Below are positions 1 through 10,485 of a stretch of DNA of 64,000 nt, in pieces. The position numbers were made by a program, and so were the translations under genes. The notes under the pieces were generated by a model. It was not told the origin of the DNA. It saw only the letters and a list, made by a program, of their open reading frames with translations, and made no database searches. Within the stretch, counting starts at the first letter, position 1, and each line of letters starts with the position of its first letter. This stretch comes from Tricholomella constricta (taxonomy: Eukaryota > Basidiomycota > Agaricomycetes > Agaricales > Lyophyllaceae), in the NCBI GenBank assembly GCA_013368375.1, contig JAACJP010000037.1, forward strand, positions 248,001 to 312,000, in the 5' to 3' direction.

Positions 1-731
1 GACTGCAAGAATGACAAGACATCGAACATCAAGATCGACCTTATCGAGGAATCGCCGTTTCACCTGAAAGGTTCCTTTCCTGGTCCTGAAGGAACGCCGT
101 ACCAAGGTGGTCATTTTGAAGTCGTGAGTATCAGATTTGTGTCAGGAGTTGGGTCTCAAACAATCCCATCAGGACATCGTTATTCCCGAGTCGTATCCTT
201 TCCAGCCGGTCAAGCTGAAGTTCATCACGAAAGTCTACCACCCCAACGTCTCGTCTGCATCGGGAGCCATCTGCCTTGACATTTTGAAAGATGCTTGGTC
301 GCCAGTGCTCACGTTGAAGTCAACCTTGATTTCGCTTCAGAGTCTCTTGTGCTCCCCCGAACCGAACGATCCACAAGACGCTGAAGTTGCTAAGCACTAT
401 ACAACGAGCAAGAACAGCTTCGAGGACACTGCGATCTACTGGACGCAGATTTATGCCGGTGGCCCGGGTCCCAAGGAGAAGAAGGGCAAAGCCTCTACAG
501 CCAGGGAAACGCGAGATGAAATCGCGATCGCAGGATTAGAGAGGGCGCACGTTGAGCAGTTTGAGGCGTTGGGTTTCGAGCGAAGCAAAGTCGTACGTCC
601 AATCCTCTTGAATTGTTTGAATCTGCCCCACAATTGGTATCTAGATTGATGTGCTTCGGAGACTGAACTATCGCGGTCCTAACGTAGCGAAACTCTCGGA
701 GGACAGGGTTGTGGAAGAGCTCTTGAAATAA
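1..731 (+). CDS. UBC1: Ubiquitin-conjugating enzyme E2 with UBA domain (Ubc1/UBE2K type), 5' partial
   Basis: Loads ubiquitin from E1 on a cysteine and passes it on for polyubiquitin chain building in cytosol and nucleus. The window opens inside an exon (1-123), followed by exons 173-592 and 645-731; all phases agree and the stop is TAA. Visible E2 landmarks are the PYQGGHFEV strand, the HPN turn in YHPNV and the active-site Cys in GAICLDILKDAWSP. A C-terminal extension, GLERAHVEQFEALGF onward and ending in RVVEELLK, is the UBA-like three-helix domain that separates the Ubc1/UBE2K class from short E2s. Introns are 49 and 52 nt. The N-terminus lies before the window. Confidence 0.93.
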
Positions 732-1845
732 GAGGTCATTTTCTAATTCTCTCGCGCTCTTGACGTCTAAGAAGTGTTCAGTTTTCCTGTATCATGACAG
801 CTAGGATGGTGTTTTTGCATTGCAACTCCGCTTTCGTTTGTGTCTTTCCTTAACGCATTGATTTTATTCAAATCATCATTCAGAAGCACATTGATCAGAA
901 GCGCTGTCGGCTTTGTTCATGGAGCTATCTAGCTTATCTCCGGCAACTGCATCAAGGAAGGATCTACCACAGCTTTGGTCTATATACATTGGTATAGATG
1001 AGATGAACACACTTGAGTATTTATGTCGTGGTTGCCGGAACTCGACCAGACCTTTGGACGACATCTTTCGCAGGCTGAATGGAGGTGATGTTCATGATTC
1101 CGATCTTCCTGAGCCGGAACATACTAGTCTTCATATTCAATCACGGAACGATGGCGGGCACAATAATTCACTGACAACAACCAGTGGAGTCCATGGCACA
1201 GGTAATCTAACGGTAGTAATAACCGACTTACCAGTGAGGTAGTTATTTGCAGCCGACGGCCAGGCTCTCTACTATAGTCGTCCGGCGTTCACGTCTCTGA
1301 AATAAACAGATGCATGTTACAAACGATTCGTGCATTGCTCTGCTCAGTGCATGTAGATCAATATCATCGTCTCTGTCTTCCGTCCTTGTCCTCATCCTTG
1401 GTAATTCCCTTCTCGTCCTTGCATTTGTCTTCATCCTCAATATCCCCATCGTCCTCGGTAACCTCGCGCTTGCCAAATACAGTATAGGCCGGGTCACCGT
1501 CTTGATTGCCATGGGATCCGAATTCTATGGCAGGCAGAGGTCCACATAAATACACTGCAAGGAATTTCCGTAGAAAAAGGACGAGCGGAAACGGCAGTAA
1601 CAGGTCAACGGCGTGGCCCGTGCAAGCCGAATCATCTTCTCATATCTGCCCCAGGCCGCGCACTACATATGACGCTTCCGACGGATGTCCCGGCCCATGG
1701 TCGATAGGAATCTTGTTGAAGCTTCGGCCGAAGTCAAGATAGCCGCCTTCAGGAAGGGACGAGGGCCCGGCAAGAGCAGTGGACAGCGTGTGGACCAGGT
1801 GAGGCGACAGATGTCACGGACATTGGGACAGCTGGCACTTGTGAG
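732..1845. other. Stretch without a supported gene
   Basis: Short ORFs occur on both strands, but none shows a recognisable domain, and several lack an ATG. The minus strand around 1360-1555 has an acidic Asp/Glu/Lys-rich reading frame that could be the decayed 3' part of the neighbouring oxygenase pseudogene. I could not link the two by phase. Confidence 0.4.
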
Positions 1846-2782
1846 TCACTTGTTCTCGGAGACAAGGTTGTATGTTAGAGTTACCCGGTAGCCGGAGGTG
1901 GCGATGGTGACCTCGTGGTCAATGTCGCTATAGAAAGCGATGTACGCGACGGAGGGCTCTGCCGGTTCGTGAGTGTATGACAGAATTCGAAGGTCTATTC
2001 CTGGCCATTATGACGAGCGACCAGAGAATCACCTTCATGGGCTGCAGGAAAGACGACAAGAGAGCCGAACATCGTATTGCCATGAGGTGTATCCTTCTGA
2101 GACTTTGAAGAAAGAATTTTTCCCTGAGAAAGATTTGAGCGTACACACAGACGTATGTCATTCTCACCATATACATCAATTCATACATATTGGAATTGAT
2201 GGAATTATCGTCATCGGCGCCATCTGTTCTCGAATACAATGCAAATTTCGCATATCGTTCACGTCGATTTGGTGATGGAGTTTCCACATGTCCATGTTTT
2301 CTGCCTTTGAGACTTAGGACTCGTCAAGGACGTTGCATTAATCCGAAAGTAGCCAATATACAAGCCTCAGCGAGGGCCTGGAGTTTGCCTTCAACGCCTA
2401 ATTCAAATCAAGCAGCTAAATCAAAATCATCATTATGTTGAAATTTATGGTGCTCTGGATATGAAAGCATGACTTACGCAGCGTATTCCCCCTTTTATAG
2501 GCGAAGGCAGCATTGTCGCCTGTAATTGCTGCAACACCGGTGCAGAACGGGTAATTGTAGCCTAAAGCGTATCAAGGATGGTTCAGCTAGCCATATGTGC
2601 AGTAAGAAAATAAAACCTTGGAGGGAGACCTTTGGGTAGTTCAGCATCCTAGAGCGACGTTCTTTTATGCGCTCGATGTGTGGCGATCCGACTGCATCCT
2701 GGGCAATGCTGGACGAGTTATTGACGAAAGTGACATGACGACCAGCAGATATTCTGGCACAAGTCGAGTAATTTGGTGGAAG
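1846..2782 (-). pseudogene. Decayed 2OG-Fe(II) oxygenase (fungal prolyl-4-hydroxylase-like family)
   Basis: Blocks of a fungal 2OG-Fe(II) dioxygenase can be read in order on the minus strand, but in different frames. Exons 2782-2617, 2561-2478 and 2397 onward join in phase and give PFCTGVAAITGDNAAF and LQALAEACILATFGL. Next comes NVLDES in another frame, followed by in-frame TAA (2314-2316) where the family has Tyr. Then come MYELMYM, an intron ending near 2119, and GKNSFFK, then a frame change into KDTPHGNTMFGSLVVF. A TAG at 1995-1997 stands where Trp is expected after HNGQE. After another frame change, PSVAYIAFYSDIDHEV and SGYRVTLTYNL contain the distal iron-ligand His. The proximal His before the KDTP Asp is not evident. 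Three frame breaks and two stops make a functional product unlikely. The upstream and downstream limits are uncertain. Confidence 0.75.
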
Positions 2783-2989
2783 CTGAAGTCAAAGGTGAGT
2801 AGCCTCGTACCAAGACCGTCTACGTATGAATGGATTGGTTGAGCCCAGAAGAGTGAGTCTGAACACGCGTTATTCTCCGACCTTCGGTTTGGATGCCCGT
2901 GATGTTTGAAAAAAGCGTTTAAACCTGACGGCGGCGACCTTTCACCCTTCCCAACAAGTGAATGAATACGAATAAGAGAGCATATCAGC

Positions 2990-3807
2990 TCAATGAACTG
3001 CCATCAATGTCAGTGGCGCAGCCACCTCCCAAGATAAGAGGGAGTTTATCATCCTCTGAGCTGGCACTGAGCAAAACGAATGGAGCTTCCCATCCGTATC
3101 CAAGATCTCCATGTTGAATCCGACCTGCTCGTCGGCACCTTCCCACTGCGCAACACTCCATGGCTGACCCGATTGGGAGAAGGCGCGACGGTAGGATCAC
3201 CATTCCCTACCTTGGGCCGCTCCGGAATGGCAGTGCTGGGCTGATCATCTTGACCGTAATCTGCGAGCTGGAGACTGCTCGAAACTCTGAAGTCATCGAT
3301 TGGGGTGGACTTGGGTGTTGTAAATGGTGATGCACTGGGAGAATACGGTCTACCCTTGTGCCCTAGAAGGAACTTCGAGTGGCCTTGAATATTATAGCCT
3401 CGAATCAATATTGACGCGACACACCTGACATGATTCAGGTCCAAAAAGTATGGAAGACCTCACTCTGGCCCGTCTGCATTGCAAACCTCTAGAGACGCGT
3501 TGTCTCTGTTCGGAGTGAAAACAAACTGATTGGTGATTATGTTGTCAGTCATAGACACCAGATTAACATTCGTCAGGCCGAAGGGAGGGAGAATTTTGTG
3601 AGTCACAGTGATCAAAAGATCTGGAGAAGAATGCCCTGGTAACACGGACTCGTGGGTTCTTGGCATGTTAAGTCTGGGCCGGCCCACAGCATATACTCAA
3701 CTTTACATGCGGTTTGCCATACCGTATGTAAGGTTGAGTACATATATGGGATCGTTGACGTTGAAGCCTTTACGAAAGTAGGTTATATCAGTGCCATTGT
3801 CAAGAGG
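2990..3807 (-). CDS. Hypothetical protein with divergent DUF4139 C-terminal-like module (N-terminus unresolved)
   Basis: Four minus-strand exons join in phase: 3807-3707, 3658-3464, 3424-3211 and 3163-2990 (stop TGA), with introns of 39-48 nt. The middle contains TVTHKILPPFGLTNVNL and a Ser/Pro-rich linker. The last exon has WEGADEQ, then GKLHSFCSVPAQ and LLSWEVAAP. This mirrors the end of the adjacent DUF4139 gene (WDGAEE, GKINWVCSIPPQ, VLQWEVVVP). It lies just downstream of that gene on the same strand, so I infer a diverged tandem paralogue or captured C-terminus. An upstream exon ending at about 3871 can be joined in phase, but no start codon is clear. It could be a decaying copy. Confidence 0.55.
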
Positions 3808-3976
3808 CTCATGATGGATAGGTGTGAGTAAGGGAACAAGGTCACGCGCACCACAAATCCATGTACTTACAACGGTTGAGGTATGTACGTATGCACAGAT
3901 ACTTATGGAGCTGCGATCCACGCAAATACTGCCGTAACCTCAGAAGGATCGAAAATCACCTCAATAAACCTCAAGC

Positions 3977-6011
3977 CTATGGGTAACAGATCGCTAACAT
4001 CAAACCAACCACGTCCGCGCGAGCAGGTACCACGACCTCCCACTGCAACACCAGATTTACATTTCCCTGCGGGGGAATAGAGCACACCCAATTGATCTTC
4101 CCATCCTTCCCTACGCGCTCCCCATCTGTGTCTAGCTCTTCCGCCCCGTCCCACGACGCCGTCACTCCTTTCGTGACAGTTATAGGCTTCCTCGCGCTGT
4201 CCGGAACCAGAGACGAGCTCGTACTTGCACTATCCGCACTGGGTATGGGGCGCGTGAGCGGCGGGTTAATGAGGTTCACCTGAATCTGCGCGTCCTCGGA
4301 CACGGGAATTTGGTCGAGGATCTTGACGCCGTCGATATGCATAGCCTTTGTGTTGAACACGGTGATGTGCTGCGAGAAGACATGATTCGCAGTCTTGTTA
4401 TAGAAGCCGCTCTTCGATTGTTTCTTCAATTCTGGGTGATAAGTGACGCGGATGGAGGGATCGAGGCTAAGGAAGTATTTGAGCACTAATGGTCTCGTAC
4501 GGTTGAATTCTGAGCTGATAGTACGTACCCGAGTGGACAATCGAAGCTCTCGTCAGGGCTTACGGGAGGAATTACGGAGCGGGATAGGAAGCTGCCATCC
4601 ACGTAGACGCTCCCAGTTCCACGTAGGAGCGTGTACTGCGACGCGTTCTTGATCTTTGCCTACACAGAGGAATGTTCAGGATTTTTTGATTTTGATTTTG
4701 GGAGCACAGGAACGAGTGCTCACACTTAAGTGCACCTTGGTGTCTTTCTTCGGTACACAGACCCATGACAGTTTCGCATCGAGCTGGAGCTGGACTATAG
4801 TGACGTTGTGCGCGACGCCATCGCTTGGGATGGTGATTAATCCGGGGACTTTGAATGTAGCGCTGACATTTTCTTTCGACGAAACCTCTGTCGCGCGGTG
4901 GGCGAGCACGGGCGGCGCCGCGGGTGCGGTTAATGCGTTACGTGACGTCCGCCGCTTGCGAGACGTGCTCACATCGTCGATTTGTGGATGTGGAATGGAG
5001 GGGGGAACCCCAGAATGGGGCTTGTAAATAGAAAGGTTCCAGGGATCAAGGGTAGGGACGCTGACACCAAATGTTGGCGTGACTGTCTCAAGCATCAAGG
5101 AAACGTCATTCCAATCCTGTGGACTTCAGATTACAGTCAATTTGTAGACGAAGCGGATAATATACCTCGCCGGTGTTTTGTGCGATAGCTGCTTTATATA
5201 TCAAGGCCACCTGCGCCTCCTTAGCCTGCATGTCCACACGAATATCGTATCCAGCTTTCCATGATGCGCCATATAAAGCTGTAGAAATTACATTCAAGAG
5301 TATGTGAATTAAAAATAATTAGACGTACCGTATATCAACGCAATTTCCACCTCGCCTTCGATTTCTGCGAAAATACCAATGACTGTGCGGATGTTAAGCT
5401 GCTCATTGTGTGCTTTTGCCGAAAGGTTTTTCCTTTCGTCGCCTATCTCCTTCTCGACAGCAGCAAGTTCTTTCTCCAGATACAACATGCGCTTGTCCAG
5501 CTTTTCAGCCGTCGCGTCGTACTCTGTGAGGACCTTCCCAATCTGTGACATGTCGATATGCTGGATATGCATAGTAGCTAGGTACGATTCCAGCGACGAG
5601 ATAGACTTCTTGCATCGCTCAAGGGCTTTGGCTATTTCGTCCTTTTTCGAAAGGAGCGCCGAGAGCGCTGGAGAAGTAACGGGGACTCGTCTCGGGTGGA
5701 AGATACGCGAGATTGTGACATCGTGAATTATTGCAGTTCCTCGACCTTCAATTCTTCGATGGCTGTTAAAGTCTGACGCCTCGTGAATAATTGAGGACGT
5801 ACCTCAGGGAGTCCTGGTCAAGCACGGTCGGAAGCCCGTTGATTGTTACTTGATTCTGGCCCTTTCGCACTTCGAATTTGAAGAGACGGGTAATCTCTGC
5901 ACGGCCATTGTAGACGCTCACGCCGATGATCTTGCTGCTCTCGGTCGAGACAAGTTCAATTTCGTTCGTAGGCTGGAAGGGCGGTGGGTGTTCGGCGGTT
6001 ACTGGTTGCAT
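3977..6011 (-). CDS. DUF4140/DUF4139 protein (mucoidy inhibitor A-like)
   Basis: Member of the DUF4140-DUF4139 family named after bacterial mucoidy inhibitor A; its biochemical role in fungi is unknown. Exons 6011-5803, 5753-5329, 5278-5166, 5116-4724, 4659-4529 and 4466-3977 are phase-consistent and give 586 aa. Residues about 20-110 form the DUF4140 N-domain (KIIGVSVYNGRAEITR, VEGRG-like turn, AIIHDVTIS). A coiled-coil stretch with many Lys/Glu follows (EKLDKRMLYLEKELAAVEKE). The DUF4139 beta-rich domain starts near YGASWKAGYDIRVDM and ends with INWVCSIPPQGNVNLVLQWE. A low-complexity Ala/Pro/Ser linker interrupts DUF4139. No signal peptide is visible, so it is probably cytosolic. Confidence 0.9.
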
Positions 6012-6556
6012 AACGGACTATGAGCCAAGCTGGTGCTGTGGTTGTCGGTTGGCTGTGTAAGTCGAGAGAAGGGAAACTCGAGCACGAGCACTTGAAAAGT
6101 CTGATAGTGTCTGCATCAAGATATACTTATAATGGAGTTGTGACGGCATTGAGCAACCCTGGTCCCTGGTAGGCACTACAATTGAATCCAAAGATCGGAT
6201 TTATCGGCCCCTTTCATAGGCGCTTCACGAGCGCATGGAAGCCAGTCAGAAATGTCACACATCAGAGTCTGTTTGGAAACAGAGAGTACCATCAGTCACC
6301 TGTTGAAAAAAAAACAATGCTCTGTAAGGAGCGCTCCAGTGTTGAAGAGGTTTGTACAATCACCAGAGATATACGCTTTGCCTAGGCCAAGGCAAAGAGG
6401 CGAGAAGACGTAAACACATAACTTGGTCGCGAACATGTTTGATATGAATATCGTTGTGCTAGGCCAGACAGTCGAATGTAGTAGCCAACTCAGGTCACCC
6501 GAAACTCAACAGCTCGTGAGCATCCTCTGTTGCCCATGCGTACCCACATATCACAT
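6012..6556. other. Spacer between two minus-strand genes
   Basis: It holds the promoter of the DUF4139 gene (near 6012-6200) and the 3' flank of the carboxypeptidase gene. No coding signal is seen. Confidence 0.6.
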
Positions 6557-8744
6557 TTAAGTTGACACGAGACTCTGATTTGCCATGATCTGATTGAACA
6601 TCTGCGCTGCTGCCTGCCCAGTCGCCAAATTCCCGAACTAGACGGATGATGGATCAATCTCGCAACACGATATCAAAGAAGCCTTGGGACGACAAACCTT
6701 GTAGGCTGGAACCTCGTGGCCAGCTCCATATATACGGATATACGAGAAGGTTCCGGCGTTCTTGAATTGACCAGCCGTCTGTCCAGCTACTTTGTAGGTC
6801 GCAAAAGCCTGTTGTTGATATAGTGATGTGAATTTGGTGTTAAGCTTGTCGACCTGCGGTGATGGTGTTAGCTAAAGAGGAAGGGCCATGCAATTATCCA
6901 TATCTTACCATAGCTTCCACGCCGTTGAAATTCAAAATATAGTCCTATGTATGATTAACAATGAGCTCAACAGTGTCGGCCTAGGTACCGGTGTGCGAAT
7001 TACCGCATCTCCATCGAAGACGATGGTTCTAACCTGAAGATGATATCAGGCCTGTCCTAAATTTCAGTAGTTATAGAAGAACGTACTCCAGCGTTGATAA
7101 CAGTCTCCAAATCCGGCGCCGAGTTCCTCATCCAGTCCCCTGTTAGATCTTGAGACAATGTTAACATGTCGGCAGTAATAGTATTACCCACCTGTAGCTG
7201 CGAAATTGTTGTAGACATTCCGGTTTGTAATCTGCCATGTCACTTCTGCGCCGATCTTCGATGCAACAGACTTGAGGTAGCTTGTGATGTCGGGTGGGTA
7301 GGGGTCAGGATTTGTTGCAAGAACGTAATAAACCTATAGAAAAAACCCTCATCAGTCAGAATTTCAGCCGAAGCAAAAAAAGCCATGTATCATACATCGT
7401 AAATCCCAGCGAGGGGCGAAAGTATATTATTGTTGCAGTAGCTTTGTGCCGCAGAACAAACGGAATTAGAACCTCCGTTGTAACAGGCAGTTATCTATAC
7501 CACGCAAAGTCAATTTTTCTGGAAGACTGAACACAAAGACCTTTAAGTACTTACCTGCGTACGGCAGCCATTTGATGCTGTCCAAGATGAATTTGCGTGT
7601 GCAATTACTGTGCCTGATACTAACGGGTGGTAAGGGTTCGTCCCTGCGTAGATGATATATCCGGGATATTGCGCCAAAGGATCCTATTGGCATCTCGTTT
7701 TCGGTTCAGACATGTATCAAGAGACAGTGGAAAACACACGGTAAGCCCATCGCCAATGCCAAGTACTTTGAGATTGAGGTTCAATCCCTGAACAGTTCCC
7801 GCAGCGATGGCAGAATTTTGTGCAAGGAAGTGACTAGTGCGACACTCAAGTTTAAACATACCACTCAAGTGAATATGACATAGCCTGGGGGTCGACTTAC
7901 GCTGCGAAAGTGGGGCCATAATGCCCGCCATACCTGCATAAGCACATTTTCAGTCGATATATTCATCTCGACAGGTGAGAAAAATCTTTACGATTCAGTC
8001 CAAATGGCCAAATTATTCGTTTGATATTTGGCAAACCTCGGATCGCTCAAGAATATTTGCATGAAGGTCCAAACATCAGCTGCAGCCTGCTGGGACGTTC
8101 CGACTTTCAGGTCGCCGTGCGAAAATCCGACGCCAACCGGTTGAATCGATATATAGGACGTTTGCCTCGTTATTCCAAGAGAAAGGGTTAATTGTGACCG
8201 AGGAGCTATCATTGGTAATGCGGCAAGGACCGTGTTCTTGAAGCAGGCCAATCATACTCGAGCTTCCCGGCTGAAACGAGCAGTCAACGATGAAACCATC
8301 ACATGTGGACATTGAGGACGTACCCCTCCATTGAACCATAGCGCCAAGGGAGCTGTATCCGGATTCTTGCGGGAGGCGAAAAACCAGAACCTGGGTCGCG
8401 ATGTCACTGTCCCGATCATATGACTAGAGAGAGCTCACCAGATGCTCTGGGTAGCAGTGAGATCCCCATATCCAGACGCTTGGTAAACACCTGGTGTGGT
8501 CTCTGATGATCGATTCAGCATCTGCGCATCTGGAAAGAGGAGGTTGTCGATTACCGCAAACGCCTGAGTTCTCGACCACTCGAAGTTTGCCGGGGGTCGT
8601 GGCGGCGATATCGAAGAGCTGGGGCTCGACCGTGTCGGGAGACTCGGATACCCCACCGATCACTCCATCGATAACAGGTATCCGGCCACCGATCACACCG
8701 AGAATGGGGATTGCAATGAAAACACTGAGGCGGTGTAAGAGCAT
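6557..8744 (-). CDS. Secreted serine carboxypeptidase (peptidase family S10), single-base frameshift
   Basis: Removes C-terminal residues from peptides; expected to be vacuolar or secreted. The start at 8744 gives a hydrophobic signal peptide ([17 protein letters not shown]). Many small introns separate recognisable S10 blocks: [18 protein letters not shown], the oxyanion GGPGSSSM, the nucleophile WTESYGGHYGP (TES rather than the usual GES), the Asp block [13 protein letters not shown], and the His block [12 protein letters not shown]. The stop TAA is at 6557-6559. At the conserved [11 protein letters not shown] motif one extra T (minus strand, at 8144/8145) breaks the frame between Asp and Gln. 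It is either a recently inactivated gene or a sequencing error; everything else looks intact. Confidence 0.85.
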
Positions 8745-9577
8745 GACGACAAGTCGCTGTCCCTTCAGTTGATAACTATCTGGTTGTCCGGTCGTTTATA
8801 TCGTGCTGGAGAGCACATCAATTTTAGATATTCGCCGGATGCTGCATGGATATCAGCCCGTCAACAATCTGGAGAAATCGTAATTGGTTCTATCATGGGC
8901 GACCCCGTGGAAAGAAGATGCGGAATGTGTCGTCCATGTGGTTTTATAACCGCTGAACAAGAATAAGCAGACACGCAAAGGCAGATAATTTTAGACACTA
9001 CATACCTTATGGCTTATCGTGTTCGGGAGATTCTAATGTCCAAGAGCACATGGCACGCGTATATCTTTTTCATGGAAGGACAGCACATCAGGATGCTCAG
9101 TAAGGTCAAGTGTTGCGAAATCATCTCGCAATGATACATCATTTGCGAAGGAGAAGACATAGAACGTCGATTCACACTTCGCCAATGACCGTGAGGGAAC
9201 CGAAGCGGCATCGAAACAAGAAACCATGAAACACAGCAGATGGACAGAGATCGATATCGCGCGTTTTAAGGCCAGGCTAGTTGGTTGAGAGATTTCGATT
9301 GACTGGCACAGAGGGTGTTTCAAATTACCGCGCCACAAATTGGTCGAGGTGACTTGAAAAACTTCGAATGAAAGCTGGCCCATAAGATACCAGCAAAAAG
9401 TAACTTCAAGAGCTCCAAAGAACTCCAGTTCGACGAGATTGCGTGTCAATCGAGACCCTCGACGGAAGTGAAGGACAAACAAGGAAATTTACCACGCTGT
9501 CCACCAGTTTGCAAACAGTCGCATACTGTAACTTCTGGTCAAAAACGAAAGTTTTGCTCTCGACTCTCGGGGCCCTT
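8745..9577. other. Intergenic region with one unrecognised minus-strand ORF
   Basis: A 149-codon open frame (9033-9482, minus, not ATG-initiated) has mildly hydrophobic segments but no known motif. The region must contain the divergent promoters of the carboxypeptidase and the CCDC137-like gene. No other feature is supported. Confidence 0.4.
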
Positions 9578-10485
9578 ATGCCTCACAAGCGGGCAAAGCG
9601 CTCTGTCAGGGAGAATGAAAGAAAGAAAAGGTGAGGTTTCGTGTCTTTCTTTGCGCACGGTCAATCTGATTTTGTTCAGAGGTGAAGATCTGGCACCTAT
9701 GAAGAACTCATTGAGCAATGAACCCATTCCAAAAGCCATCGCTCGTGTTCTGAACGCCACCAAAATCAGGGAGGAATGGCACAACAAGAAAAGGAAACTT
9801 CAGGAAGATGGTGATCACAAACAGGGTGATAAGCGAAGAAAATTGGAGGATGGTGCAAAAGGGAAGAGGAGGGAGACCCAAGCGACCGCCAAAATCTCTA
9901 TCAAACCCGGCGAATCTATTCAGCATTTTAATCGGTGGGTTTTCCTTATTTCTTGGTATTTGTGGCCTGAGCTCAAGTTGTGATCTATATAGGAGGGTTG
10001 AAGATGACATGAGGCCGCTTGTGAAGGCTGCAGTGCATTCGTCGAATGCTGTTGCTCGCAACGCAGTCAAAGCAGACAAAGAGGCCAAAGCGGCGAAGAA
10101 ACTGAAAGGAAAATCAAACAAAACGGACGAGAGCGAGGAGGCGAAAACAACTCGTATACAACCACCTGCTCCAGCCGTTGCCGCGGACAAGCATGCCGGT
10201 AAAGCCAAGGAGTTCCAAAAGACTTCTTCATCCGCGCCACGCCGACTCAATGACGTCGCGCAAGCACCGCCCGAGTTCAAAAGGTTACCTCGCGGAGCAG
10301 TAAGCGCGGCCTCCGATGGATTTGGGAGTGGGAAACGCGATGGAGTGCTTTCGATGGCTCAAAGGCAGATGATGGAGAAGGAGAGAGAGAATGCGATTAC
10401 AAGATACAGGGAGATGAAGGCTCGCCAACGGAAATCGGGCGAAAAGTCGGACGAGCGAGACCGAGATGGTGCGGATGATGACTGA
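9578..10485 (+). CDS. CCDC137-like basic coiled-coil protein
   Basis: Three exons (9578-9630, 9680-9934, 9993-10485) give 266 aa in phase. The first exon reads MPHKRAKRSVRENERKKR, then EDLAPMKNSLSNEPIPK and AIARVLNATKIREEW. This N-terminal pattern is typical of fungal relatives of CCDC137, a nucleolar/chromosome-periphery protein. The rest is Lys/Arg/Glu-rich with several nuclear-localisation-like clusters (KKRKLQED, KRRKLED). A conserved C-terminal helix, MAQRQMMEKERENAITRYR, is likely a coiled coil. The family assignment rests on motif memory; a role in the nucleolus is inferred. Confidence 0.75.

Noticed and set aside
9708..10280. Minus-strand 190-codon ORF
   Set aside because: Antisense shadow of the Lys/Glu-rich CCDC137-like exons; composition is explained by the sense gene.
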